A stretch of 11,719 bases of DNA from CAYNCE01 sp964522515 (GCA_964522515.1 CAZFWC010000020.1:1-11719); one strand, 5' to 3'; numbered from the stretch's first letter, positions 1 to 7,292 are shown. Program-made: numbers and translations. Notes: generated from the sequence alone by a model not told the origin.

Positions 1-71
1 GCGGGTGAGCGGAATCGAACCGCCATCTCTACCTTGGCAAGGTAATATAATAACCATTATACGACACCCGC
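1..71 (-). tRNA. tRNA-Gly, anticodon GCC (3' end cut by window edge)
   Basis: Read on the minus strand, this folds as a complete cloverleaf. The acceptor strand GCGGGTG (71-65) pairs with CACCCGC (7-1). A short D arm follows, then an anticodon stem TTACC/GGTAG closing the loop TTGCCAA, and a T arm with the TTCGATT loop. The middle of the anticodon loop reads GCC, so it decodes the glycine codon GGC and, by wobble, GGT. The discriminator base and any CCA would lie just outside the window at the low-coordinate end. The 5' end directly abuts a GC-rich palindromic repeat. Confidence 0.95.
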
Positions 72-100
72 CTACGCTTTGCTTCGGCGGGCAGGCCCGC
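67..100 (-). repeat. GC-rich palindromic repeat in the tRNA-Gly leader
   Basis: This block of about 30 bases is strongly G+C-rich in an otherwise very AT-rich sequence. It contains a perfect palindrome GCGGGC-AG-GCCCGC (87-92 and 95-100). A second, overlapping pairing joins GGCGGG (86-91) to CCCGCC (67-72), which is the 5' end of the tRNA. Only one of the two stems can form at a time. From memory, similar GC-rich intergenic repeats recur in CPR genomes; I could not check this. Confidence 0.7.
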
Positions 101-168
101 TTTAACAAATTACATAGGAATTTTTTTATCAATTTTAAAAATTAAAAATATAAAATTTTAATCCCTTT

Positions 169-205
169 ACCCTGTGAAATACTGTCACAGACAATTTCAC
201 AGGGT
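169..205 (-). terminator. Possible terminator or 3' hairpin of the DUF167 gene
   Basis: A perfect 12-bp inverted repeat (ACCCTGTGAAAT at 169-180 against 194-205) encloses a 13-base loop and contains the stop codon of the DUF167 gene. A third copy of the inner arm (TCACAG at 185-190) allows an alternative, shorter hairpin with 172-177. The minus-strand RNA then continues AAAGGGA before becoming U-rich, so it is not a textbook intrinsic terminator. A role in 3'-end stability is equally possible. Confidence 0.4.
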
Positions 206-481
206 GAATTTCTCAATTTCTAATTTCTCTTTATTATTTATTTTAACTAATTTATTTTGGCTCGTCAATCCTTTAATAATCTCTACCTGTGATTTAGCAA
301 CCTTAAATTCTTTTGCTAATAATTTTACAACTTTTTTATTTGCTTTGCCTTTTTCTGGCGCATCTGTAATTTTTACCCTAAACCGAACTTGTTCTGGTTT
401 GGGGTTAATCCTAAAAATATTATTTTCACGAATAATTTTATTTTGACTTGATTTTGGAATTACTTTAATTTTAATTAACAT
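197..481 (-). CDS. DUF167 (UPF0235, YggU-like) family protein
   Basis: This 94-residue protein matches the usual length and pattern of the DUF167/UPF0235 family. An N-terminal strand (MLIKIKVIPKSSQN) is followed by an extended segment, and the family signature lies around residues 36-75 (ITDAPEKGKANKKVV, then an amphipathic helix, then IIKGLTSQNKLVKI). The family adopts a small alpha/beta fold and has no established biochemical role. The ATG is preceded by an A-rich leader (GTAAAAAT), like most genes here. It lies 76 bases downstream of the Pif1-like helicase gene on the same strand and may be cotranscribed with it. Its stop codon lies inside a strong inverted repeat. Confidence 0.9.
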   Translation of the reverse strand: MLIKIKVIPKSSQNKIIRENNIFRINPKPEQVRFRVKITDAPEKGKANKKVVKLLAKEFKVAKSQVEIIKGLTSQNKLVKINNKEKLEIEKFTL

Positions 482-557
482 ATTTTTACTTATTTAATTT
501 ATAACAATAACTTCAGCCACCAAAAAATTAAAAAAATCAATAAAACATTTTTAAATC

Positions 558-2219
558 TTAAATTTCTTTTGACATTTTCAACACCCTTACCAACCTTAAA
601 ACCTCATAATTATATTTTTCTTTTAACTCATCAAAAACTGGTCTTAACAATTCCCAACCACATTTTTCATAAGCTGATTTTATTTTTATCAAATCTTTTT
701 TTTGTGGCAATAAATATTTAATATTACTAGATCTCAAATCTTTCGTTTCTAAAAGTTTTTCAATATGATTAATAATTGTGCTTTCAGAAAAATTTAATTC
801 TTTAGCAATTTCAGAAACTACCATTTTCTTTTTAATTAAATCTTTAGTTTTTAAATAATTAAAAATTTTGTCTTTTTTATTTTTAATTTTAACTGGATTT
901 TCTAAACTAAAATTTACAAAATTATTTTGTATTTTAATTTTTTCTGATTTAGATAACTGTTGCAAATCTTTATTATTTTTTTCTGACATTTTTCTAAATT
1001 CTTTATCAAAATTTAAAACATTTTGATCAACCTCTAAAGCTAATTCATTAAAACCTTTAAGAGTTAAACCAGACAACGAACGAACTCGAGAAAGCGCTAC
1101 ATAACCCATTCCTGCAACAAATGATTTTGACAAATCCATTTCTGCTAAATCCAAACTTAATCCTTGACTTTTGTGAACTGTAATTGCCCAAGCCAATCGT
1201 AGAGGAATTTGTCTTAATTCAGATAAAATTTTATTATTTTCTTCAATTGTCCATCCAGTTGGATACGCAATAACTTCTCGTCCGTCACTTGTTTCAACAA
1301 CTGGACAATTGCTTGCTTCTTTGTCAATCCCAATTATTTTTCCGATTGTTCCGTTCACAATTCCTTGTTCAAAATTATTTTTTACAAACATTACTTTTGC
1401 TCCAATTTTAATACTTAATTTTTCTGGAGCCAAACAACTTTTTTTTAAAATTTCGCAAAGAACAATCCTGCCCCTTGACTGCATTTTGTAACTAAATATC
1501 TCACCTTTTATTTTATTTAACTCTTGTAAATTAATAAAATCAACATCAATATTATGCGTGTACAATTTTGTTGGTTCTAATTTAAAATTTAAAGTTTTAT
1601 TAATGCGACCTAAAAGCAATTGTCTGCTGTTATTGTTAATTTTTCCATCTCTAATTTGATTTAAAATATTTAAAAAATTAGAATCTTCTTGACGAAATTG
1701 TTCTGTTAAATAACAAACATTAAGATTCATTTTTTGCCAAATTTCTGATTGCGTTACCCAACGAACAGGATTATTATTTTTAGAAATTGGAGGTAATTGA
1801 AAAAAATCTCCAGACAAAACAACTTGCAAACCTCCAAAAGGTTGGATACTTTTGCGAAACGCTTGACACAAATTATTAATTAAATCTAATTGATGCGCGT
1901 GCAACATTGAAATTTCATCAATAATTAAAACATCGCTATTTAAAAAATGTTTTCGTAAATATGATTTTTTAAACAATTCTTTAATGTCGTGATTGCTTAA
2001 TTTATCTTTAATTCCAATTCCTGACCAAGAATGAATTGTTGTGCCATTAAGATGAGTTGCCGCGATTCCAGTTGCGGCTGTTACTCCAACTCCAACCTTG
2101 TGTTTTTTTAAATAATTAATATATTTATTTAAAACAAAGGTCTTTCCACTTCCGGCAGAACCAGTTAAAAAAACATTTTTCCCCATTTTTAAAATATCTA
2201 AAGCTTGTGTTTGTTTCAT
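558..2219 (-). CDS. Pif1-like superfamily 1 DNA helicase with C-terminal HTH
   Basis: A 553-residue ATP-dependent DNA helicase of the Pif1/RecD group, expected to unwind DNA 5'-to-3' during replication, repair or resolution of difficult structures. Visible motifs: Walker A GSAGSGKT (20-27); the Ia region TAATGIAA (47-54); Walker B LIIDEISML (98-106); motif III LSGDFFQLPP (135-144); motif IV LTEQFRQ (171-177); motif V ITVHKSQG (346-353); motif VI YVALSRVR (373-380). After the helicase core, a lysine-rich linker (about 405-450) leads to a helix-turn-helix around 450-505 (SEIAKELNFSESTIINHI). It resembles the HTH_40-type domain found at the C-terminus of some bacterial Pif1 and RecQ proteins. 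The gene starts with ATG downstream of a clear terminator, so it likely has its own promoter. DUF167 follows. Confidence 0.93.
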   Translation of the reverse strand: MKQTQALDILKMGKNVFLTGSAGSGKTFVLNKYINYLKKHKVGVGVTAATGIAATHLNGTTIHSWSGIGIKDKLSNHDIKELFKKSYLRKHFLNSDVLIIDEISMLHAHQLDLINNLCQAFRKSIQPFGGLQVVLSGDFFQLPPISKNNNPVRWVTQSEIWQKMNLNVCYLTEQFRQEDSNFLNILNQIRDGKINNNSRQLLLGRINKTLNFKLEPTKLYTHNIDVDFINLQELNKIKGEIFSYKMQSRGRIVLCEILKKSCLAPEKLSIKIGAKVMFVKNNFEQGIVNGTIGKIIGIDKEASNCPVVETSDGREVIAYPTGWTIEENNKILSELRQIPLRLAWAITVHKSQGLSLDLAEMDLSKSFVAGMGYVALSRVRSLSGLTLKGFNELALEVDQNVLNFDKEFRKMSEKNNKDLQQLSKSEKIKIQNNFVNFSLENPVKIKNKKDKIFNYLKTKDLIKKKMVVSEIAKELNFSESTIINHIEKLLETKDLRSSNIKYLLPQKKDLIKIKSAYEKCGWELLRPVFDELKEKYNYEVLRLVRVLKMSKEI

Positions 2220-2256
2220 AAAATAAATTTAATATTCTTTTTTATCTTAACATTAA

Positions 2257-2297
2257 AATTAAAAAAATAAAAAGCCCAGGTTAAAACCCAAACTTTT
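2257..2297 (-). terminator. Intrinsic terminator after the YibE/F gene
   Basis: On the minus strand AAAAGTTTGGGTT (2297-2285) pairs with AACCTGGGCTTTT (2282-2270) through 13 consecutive pairs, some of them G-U wobbles, with a tiny loop. A T-rich tract runs on through 2269-2257. It closes the restriction-modification/YibE-F operon before the helicase gene. Confidence 0.8.
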
Positions 2298-2344
2298 CTT
2301 TTTAAATTTAAAAAATATTTTTACTTTAATTTTATACAAAAATT

Positions 2345-3472
2345 TTAATAACTATTTTTAATCTTCAAAAACCAACTACCTAAAAATGTAGCAATTGGAA
2401 TTGACAAAATCAAACCAATGCTACCTGCCAGCGTTCTAACAATTTCAACAGCAATCATCTCATTATTAATAATTTGGTTAAAAGTTAAAAACGGGGGTTC
2501 ATTAATTGTAAATAATAAAAGCAAAGGCAAAGACGCGCCAGCATAAACTAAAAATAAAGTATTTATCATTGAACTCATATGCGAAACTCCAATTTTCATT
2601 GCTTTTTTATAAACTTCTTTTTTAGATAAACTGGGATTAATTTTCTTAATTTGTTCCACACTGGCAAGCTGACTAACAATCGCGTCATCTAAAATACCCA
2701 ACGCTCCAATAATAATTCCAGCTAAAAGTAATCCTTTAAAATTTATTGCGCCTTTTCCAAAACCAATTAAAAACATTGCTTCTTCTTGAGCAAAACCTGT
2801 TAACTTAGTAAAATTTGTAAAAATTATAGAAAGCACACCAACAATTATTAAACTTATTATTACACTTAAAATTGCTAAATGTGATTTTTTATTAAAACCT
2901 TCGGTTAAATAAATAATAAACAAAAGAATTAAAATTGAAGCAAAAATAGAAATAAGCAAAGGATTTGCGCCAACTAAAATTTTTGGCACTATTAATTTCA
3001 TTATTACAAAAAAACTAGCGAAGATACCAACTAGCGCCCGCACTCCTTTCCATCTGCCAATTAAAGCAACTAACAAAACAAAAATAAATGCTAACCAATA
3101 TAAATATTTATAACGAACAAAATCAGTAATATAATAATTTTCTTCTCCTTCTGTTCCTGGGCTAAATGCTACTAAAACTTTATCACCAACTTTATAAATA
3201 TTATTTTTCATTACTTGGTAATCATTAATACCTTGAAAAATAATTTCTTTATTCTGCCATTTATTTTTTAATCCTTTTAATAAAATATTTTGTTGAATTA
3301 ATTTTAAACCGTCTTCGCTTGTAATTTGTTTTTCTTGTAAAATTTCTATAACTTCTGCTTTAAAAATTTCATCATTGTTATCTTCCAAATTATTTTGAGC
3401 AAAAACAAAAAAAGGTGTTAATAAAAATAACAACAGTAAATAAATTATACTTATTTTAAAAATTTTTGACAT
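2345..3472 (-). CDS. YibE/F-family polytopic membrane protein
   Basis: A 375-residue membrane protein of the YibE/F family, whose function is unknown. A signal-like segment (residues 1-25, ending VFAQ) precedes a soluble stretch rich in strands (30-118). Several membrane segments follow (roughly 123-139, 146-164, 170-189, 198-219, 245-263, 302-322, 340-368). Family hallmarks are GALGILDDA (256-264), the IGVSHMSSMINTL segment (294-306) and the EIVRTLAGSIGL segment near the C-terminus. The start lies only five bases after the stop of the small methyltransferase gene, so it is probably the last gene of that operon, though a link to restriction-modification is not evident. A terminator follows. 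Confidence 0.88.
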   Translation of the reverse strand: MSKIFKISIIYLLLLFLLTPFFVFAQNNLEDNNDEIFKAEVIEILQEKQITSEDGLKLIQQNILLKGLKNKWQNKEIIFQGINDYQVMKNNIYKVGDKVLVAFSPGTEGEENYYITDFVRYKYLYWLAFIFVLLVALIGRWKGVRALVGIFASFFVIMKLIVPKILVGANPLLISIFASILILLFIIYLTEGFNKKSHLAILSVIISLIIVGVLSIIFTNFTKLTGFAQEEAMFLIGFGKGAINFKGLLLAGIIIGALGILDDAIVSQLASVEQIKKINPSLSKKEVYKKAMKIGVSHMSSMINTLFLVYAGASLPLLLLFTINEPPFLTFNQIINNEMIAVEIVRTLAGSIGLILSIPIATFLGSWFLKIKNSY

Positions 3473-3477
3473 AGTTC

Positions 3478-4143
3478 TTATTTTTTTCTCATTATAAATA
3501 AATACTTAAATCCTCTTAAATAAAAATTATAATCCCTAGCTCTTTGATGCCAAATTCCTGTATTTGAGGTTTGATTGTGGCGAGTTAGACAAATAATATC
3601 CATTGGTTCAAAATATTTTATTAGTCTTTGCCACATAAAAAATCCTGTTGCTGTAAATTTCTTTTTTATCCATTGATCTGCAATTACCCAACCAATTACT
3701 TTTTCTGGTTTTAAAATTCTTGCAATTTCACTAGCTGTTTTTTCTAGTTCATCATAAAATATATTTTTTTCACAAGAAATCTTGCCAATACATTTTTGAT
3801 CATCTGAATATTTTATATTATCTGAATAAGGCGAATCAATAAAAACAAAATCAACTGAATTATCTTGAAGTGGAATTTTGCGTGAGTCATTTTTAATCAC
3901 ATCTGACCTAACAACATTTAAATCATAACCAATTACTTTTCTTTTCAATTCATTAGCAACATCAATAATTGTCCCGCTGCCACACATTGGATCAACAACC
4001 AAATCACCCTCTTTTGTATATCTCTGCAGTAAATTCCAAATTACCATCGCAGGCGTAACACCATTGTATTTATTATTTCCGTGCGGTTTATCGCCATAAT
4101 TCTGCTTTGGAAAATCCCAAAGAGTCGTAGATTCAATTTGCAT
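3478..4143 (-). CDS. Small N4/N6-type DNA methyltransferase (second methylase of the R-M locus)
   Basis: A 221-residue SAM-dependent amino-methyltransferase. A motif X-like segment (GVTPAMVIWNLLQRY, 28-42) leads into motif I DPMCGSGT (51-58), the AdoMet-binding loop. Motif IV reads DSPY (103-106), a variant of the D/S-PPY catalytic motif of exocyclic amino-group methylases. The order motif I then IV, with little between them, and the small size suggest a compact enzyme whose target-recognition part lies in the C-terminal half. The base it methylates (m4C or m6A) cannot be read with confidence. It lies 44 bases after the BsaWI-family endonuclease gene and five bases before YibE/F. The segment YTKEGDLVVDP is identical in the larger methyltransferase of the operon. 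Confidence 0.87.
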   Translation of the reverse strand: MQIESTTLWDFPKQNYGDKPHGNNKYNGVTPAMVIWNLLQRYTKEGDLVVDPMCGSGTIIDVANELKRKVIGYDLNVVRSDVIKNDSRKIPLQDNSVDFVFIDSPYSDNIKYSDDQKCIGKISCEKNIFYDELEKTASEIARILKPEKVIGWVIADQWIKKKFTATGFFMWQRLIKYFEPMDIICLTRHNQTSNTGIWHQRARDYNFYLRGFKYLFIMRKK

Positions 4144-4187
4144 TTATTTATTTTTTTAAAAAACCAATAATAAATTTTTTAACATTA

Positions 4188-4937
4188 TTATTTTAACAAT
4201 TTTTTTAGATCATCAATAAATTTATCAAACATTTTTACTTTTCTGCTTTCATCAATATCTGTTTCACTTAAAACATAACTACCGTCAGTATCAACTTCAA
4301 CAATTGCGCGACCTTTTTTAGCAGGATTTTTTACTGTTAATGTTCCGTCTTCATCAGGAGTCACGAAATAAACTTTGATATGTTTTGTCGCCTCATCAGA
4401 AGCAAGTTTAATTTTCCAATATCCTGTTTGTGCGATTCTTTCTCGCAAAGTAACTTTGCTTGAAAGCACAGCAACAACCTTGCTAGTTTTTGGATCGTAA
4501 ATAATAATATCAACATCAGGAAGATGAGAACCAAATTCTCCATAATCAACTAAAAGATTTCTTTTAACTAAGCTTAATTCTCTTGATAAATTCGCGCCAT
4601 TTGTTTTTTCTAATTTGTTTCCATCTAAAACTTCTAAACCCAAACCATTAATTACATCTTTTAAAATATAAATAATAATTTTTTCCAAATTTTTACCTTT
4701 AAACGCTCTCCAAGACTGCTCGTGATCAGGCGTTCCTCCTTTTTGAATTTTTTCTTGGGCAGTTTTGCTTTTCAAAAAATACTTTTTGTGAAATGGTTTT
4801 GCTTCCTCAAAAACCTTGCTTAAATATTTATAAGCATCATCACCATATTTTTCTTTATATCTGTCATAAATCAATAATAAATTTTCGATAGTAAAAAATT
4901 TTTTTACTTTTTTAATTGTTTTTCTTTTAATAGTCAT
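4188..4937 (-). CDS. BsaWI-family type II restriction endonuclease (CCGG-core cutter)
   Basis: This 249-residue protein resembles the BsaWI family of type II endonucleases (BsaWI cuts W^CCGGW). Residues 72-90 (HEQSWRAFKGKNLEKIIIY) look like the N-terminal family helix with a conserved glutamate. The catalytic PD-(D/E)xK-type elements appear to be PD (140-141) and SSK (159-161). RER at 165-167 matches the R-(D/E)-R motif that reads the CCGG core in related enzymes. The exact flanking specificity is inferred, not visible. The start codon overlaps the stop of the upstream methyltransferase by ATGA, so the two are translationally coupled. This is one of the few starts with a G-rich leader (TGAGAAAATT). 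Around 4261-4500 the gene is about 37% G+C by my count, less AT-rich than most neighbouring sequence. Confidence 0.85.
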   Translation of the reverse strand: MTIKRKTIKKVKKFFTIENLLLIYDRYKEKYGDDAYKYLSKVFEEAKPFHKKYFLKSKTAQEKIQKGGTPDHEQSWRAFKGKNLEKIIIYILKDVINGLGLEVLDGNKLEKTNGANLSRELSLVKRNLLVDYGEFGSHLPDVDIIIYDPKTSKVVAVLSSKVTLRERIAQTGYWKIKLASDEATKHIKVYFVTPDEDGTLTVKNPAKKGRAIVEVDTDGSYVLSETDIDESRKVKMFDKFIDDLKKLLK

Positions 4938-6217
4938 AATTTTCTCATTATTAAAATATACTCCGTAGGATAAGCATATTTTTTATTTTTAGCTGTTAAT
5001 TTTGCAAATTTACCGGTTTTTTTATCCCGCATAGATGGTAAATTTTTAGAGGGTATTTCTCTTTTAATAATATCATCTATTTTAAATCCTAAATTTTGCA
5101 TTTGCTCAACAAAAATCTCTGCACTTAAAATTTCCACCCCTTTCAAGCTAGTGTTACCAATTACAATACACGCTTTTCCATTCTTTTTTAAAATTCGTTT
5201 CATTTCAATAAAACACTGATTCATTTCAGTAAAATAAACCGCCACCTCTCTTGCTAATTTCTTGCTCATTTTCTCTAAATCAATATTAATTTTTTCTGCC
5301 AATCTACTATTGAATTTAATTGTTTTGTCTATACCATTATGTGATGTTCCAATAAATTTTTTTCTAAAATTACTTAGATCCTTAATATACTCAAACCACA
5401 AAGCTGTTAACTGATGTAAATCCGCATATTCGTAAGAAGTTACATATGGAGGCGAAGTTACAATTAAATCAACTGTATTATTTTTAACTGGAATTTTTCT
5501 AGCATCCGTGCAAACAATTTTAACAGGAATATCTAAATATCCATTTTCTTTAAGTAAATTATAGAACTGCAAGTTGCCTCTCATCATCATTTTTATCTGC
5601 CTATAAAAAGTATTAAATGGGTCGTATATTTTCTTTTTAAGATCTCTGGTTGGCTTATTGCTCTTCTGTAACCAAATAGAACAAGTTTTTAAAATATTTG
5701 AAAAAGCACAATAAAAAAAATTCCTGATATTACTATTTTTGATTTTATTAATCTCTGAAAAAATAAAAGCTAATTTTTGTTTTTGTTCTGAGCTAAACCA
5801 ATAATCAATTCTTTCGTGAACAGGCATTTTTACTTTTTTTTGATTATATAAATCCAATTTATATTTTAAATCAATAAAGACCTCTTCTAATTTTAAAGGT
5901 TGAATTGGAGTTATTTTTGCTTTGGCAATTAATACTGCTACTGGATTAATATCAACAGCAATTGATGACCGACCTGAAACTTTAGATTCTGTGGCTGTTG
6001 TGCCGCATCCGCCAAACGGGTCAACTACTAAATCACCTTCTTTTGTATATTTCTCAACTAACCGCGAAACAATTTGTGGAATAAATTTTGCGGGATAGCG
6101 ATGATAACCGTGAGTGATATATGCTGTATCTTTTCTTGTTTTATCAGCAAAAGCCCAAGATTTATCAATCTTAATCTTATTAAATAATTTAATTAATTTA
6201 TTTTGAGCATCGTACAT
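4934..6217 (-). CDS. N4-cytosine-type DNA methyltransferase of the BsaWI-like R-M system
   Basis: A SAM-dependent DNA methylase of 427 residues from the ATG. Motif X-like HGYHRYPAKFIPQIV (36-50) precedes motif I DPFGGCGTT (66-74), motif II VDINP (88-92) and the catalytic motif IV TSPPY (254-258). SPPY is typical of m4C enzymes. The long interval between motifs I and IV (about 100-240) probably holds target recognition. It is expected to protect the sites cut by the adjacent endonuclease, and its stop overlaps that gene's start (ATGA). The open frame extends upstream to a TTG at 6238. I prefer the ATG at 6217 because its AT-rich leader (AAAATTT) resembles other starts here and leaves a normal 5' UTR from the promoter at 6263-6291. 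Confidence 0.92.
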   Translation of the reverse strand: MYDAQNKLIKLFNKIKIDKSWAFADKTRKDTAYITHGYHRYPAKFIPQIVSRLVEKYTKEGDLVVDPFGGCGTTATESKVSGRSSIAVDINPVAVLIAKAKITPIQPLKLEEVFIDLKYKLDLYNQKKVKMPVHERIDYWFSSEQKQKLAFIFSEINKIKNSNIRNFFYCAFSNILKTCSIWLQKSNKPTRDLKKKIYDPFNTFYRQIKMMMRGNLQFYNLLKENGYLDIPVKIVCTDARKIPVKNNTVDLIVTSPPYVTSYEYADLHQLTALWFEYIKDLSNFRKKFIGTSHNGIDKTIKFNSRLAEKINIDLEKMSKKLAREVAVYFTEMNQCFIEMKRILKKNGKACIVIGNTSLKGVEILSAEIFVEQMQNLGFKIDDIIKREIPSKNLPSMRDKKTGKFAKLTAKNKKYAYPTEYILIMRKL

Positions 6218-6262
6218 AAATTTTATTTTTATCTTCAAATAATAAACAATATTTATATTTTA

Positions 6263-6291
6263 ATAATACCCTACAAAAATTTTTCAGTCAA
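6263..6291 (-). promoter_or_regulatory. Sigma-70-type promoter of the restriction-modification operon
   Basis: On the minus strand TTGACT (6291-6286) and TATTAT (6268-6263) are separated by exactly 17 bases. Transcription would start near 6256, about 40 bases before the preferred ATG of the methyltransferase. The -35 box begins right after the T-tract of the preceding operon's terminator. Confidence 0.65.
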
Positions 6292-6292
6292 T

Positions 6293-6320
6293 CAAAAAAC
6301 CGTTAAATAAACGGCATTTT
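6293..6320 (-). terminator. Intrinsic terminator of the thioredoxin/ferritin operon
   Basis: On the minus strand CCGTT-TATTT-AACGG (6314-6300) forms a compact hairpin followed by TTTTTT. A preceding AAAA can extend the stem across a two-base bulge. It lies 88 bases past the stop of the AhpD-like gene. Confidence 0.75.
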
Positions 6321-6401
6321 GAAGACTTTAACTATTTTCTAATTTTTTCAAAAAAATAACACCAAAAAATAATAAAAGTTACTTTTTAAATTCAATATAA
6401 T

Positions 6402-6917
6402 TTATTCTGGTAAAATCGCAAAAGTGTTATTAAAACGATTAATATAATTAAACAATCCAATTACTGAAACAACTTCTACTAATTGAGATTCACTTAATTT
6501 CTCTTTTAGCTTCTCTAAAATTTCCGGCTTATCTAAATACCCATCTAAAGTCACATCTTTAACTAATTCTAAAATTTCTTTTTCTTTTTCAGGCAAATAT
6601 TGTGTTTGTTTTATTTTCTCTAGCATTTCATCTGAAGCGCCTAACTTTTTAAGCATTTTAATTGTTACATCAACACAAAATTTACACTTTAAAGTATCTG
6701 AAACAACAAAAGCTATTTTCCATTTTAAATAAGGCTCTATTTTACCCTGACCCATTATTGTTTTAAAAAGTTCAACAAATTCTTTTAAAATTTTAGGACA
6801 GTGAGCCATTATTTTTACCCACTCTGGTGTTTTGCCTGTGTCTTGCTCAAATTTTTCATAAATTTTTTGAGCGATTTCATCAACTTCATTTTTTTCTAAT
6901 GATTTTATAAGCGCCAT
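6402..6917 (-). CDS. Carboxymuconolactone decarboxylase/AhpD-like protein with CxxC
   Basis: A 171-residue, mostly helical protein of the CMD/AhpD fold. The core LKWKIAFVVSDTLKCKFCVDVT (split around residues 64-85) aligns with the AhpD-type pattern. The redox pair C78-x-x-C81 is kept. The glutamate normally 12 residues before the first cysteine and the histidine normally 4 after the second appear replaced (W66 and T85). In AhpD these residues assist the disulphide chemistry, so the protein may be a disulphide or thiol partner rather than a classical alkylhydroperoxidase. This substitution reading comes from alignment by eye. It is the last gene of an operon with thioredoxin, thioredoxin reductase and an EncFtn-like ferritin, 24 bases after the ferritin gene, so it may be reduced by thioredoxin. 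A terminator follows. Confidence 0.83.
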   Translation of the reverse strand: MALIKSLEKNEVDEIAQKIYEKFEQDTGKTPEWVKIMAHCPKILKEFVELFKTIMGQGKIEPYLKWKIAFVVSDTLKCKFCVDVTIKMLKKLGASDEMLEKIKQTQYLPEKEKEILELVKDVTLDGYLDKPEILEKLKEKLSESQLVEVVSVIGLFNYINRFNNTFAILPE

Positions 6918-6941
6918 ATTTTTATTAAATATTAATTTTAT

Positions 6942-7217
6942 TTAATGTTTAATTTCTTTTTCAGTAAACAAATAATTTTTTAATTCTTTAGCAAAAATCT
7001 TATCTTCTCTTCTCATCCATTCAATCAACATTGCGGCGTGCTCTTTTTCTTCATCTCTATTATGCTCTAAAATTTTTTTAAGATTTTTATTATTAGTTAC
7101 ATCAATTCTTTCCTGATAATAATCAACTGCTTCTAATTCTTCACGCAAAGATTTAGATGCTCTTTCAAAATCTAGTGTTTTTTGACTTAATTTATTTTCA
7201 GATTCAAAATAAGACAT
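6942..7217 (-). CDS. EncFtn-like ferritin (encapsulated-ferritin family, no targeting tail)
   Basis: A 91-residue two-helix ferritin-like protein closely resembling EncFtn, the iron-oxidising cargo of encapsulin nanocompartments. Helix 1 carries EELEAVDYYQERID (26-39) and helix 2 HNRDEEKEHAAMLIEWMRR (52-70), followed by the family's YLFTE. By alignment from memory to Rhodospirillum rubrum EncFtn, the ferroxidase ligands E32, E62 and H65 correspond to E27, E57 and H60. The entry-site acidic residues correspond to E26 and E29. W38 is replaced by Y33, and Y39 is kept as Y34. EncFtn works as a ring-shaped decamer with active sites at subunit interfaces. The protein ends shortly after YLFTE and lacks the C-terminal encapsulin-targeting peptide. 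No shell gene lies in the window. It sits between trxB and an AhpD-like gene, suggesting iron or peroxide detoxification. Confidence 0.88.
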   Translation of the reverse strand: MSYFESENKLSQKTLDFERASKSLREELEAVDYYQERIDVTNNKNLKKILEHNRDEEKEHAAMLIEWMRREDKIFAKELKNYLFTEKEIKH

Positions 7218-7256
7218 AAATTTTTTATTTTAATTATTAATTTTTAAAATTTAATT

Positions 7257-7267
7257 TGCGACCTTTA
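7257..7267 (-). promoter_or_regulatory. Shared upstream motif TAAAGGTCGCA, copy 1
   Basis: This 11-base sequence on the minus strand lies 39 bases before the EncFtn-like start, inside the 75-base trxB-ferritin gap. An identical copy lies before the DUF5320 gene at 11362-11372. A -10-like TAAAAT lies 7 bases upstream of its GG, so an internal promoter for the ferritin is possible. Function is unknown. Confidence 0.35.
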
Positions 7268-7292
7268 AATATTTTATTTACTAATAAAATCA

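Noticed and set aside
174..446. Plus-strand open frame over the DUF167 gene
   Set aside because: It lies opposite a recognised family gene and its translation has no family pattern; the same holds for the plus-strand frames at 1309-1491 and 9245-9547.
4361..4549. Short frame within the endonuclease gene
   Set aside because: It overlaps the catalytic region of the BsaWI-like protein in another frame and shows no start signal or domain.
4188..4937. Recent horizontal transfer of the endonuclease gene based on base composition
   Set aside because: Part of it is less AT-rich, but conserved parts of both methylase genes reach similar values, so composition alone does not support transfer.
197..6236. 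Alternative genetic code with UGA as glycine (code 25)
   Set aside because: UGA ends the DUF167, m4C methylase and NifX-like proteins at the expected family lengths, so the standard bacterial code fits.
6217..6238. TTG at 6238 as start of the m4C methylase
   Set aside because: It would add seven poorly conserved-looking residues and leave a very short leader; the ATG at 6217 has the usual leader type. It is not fully excluded.
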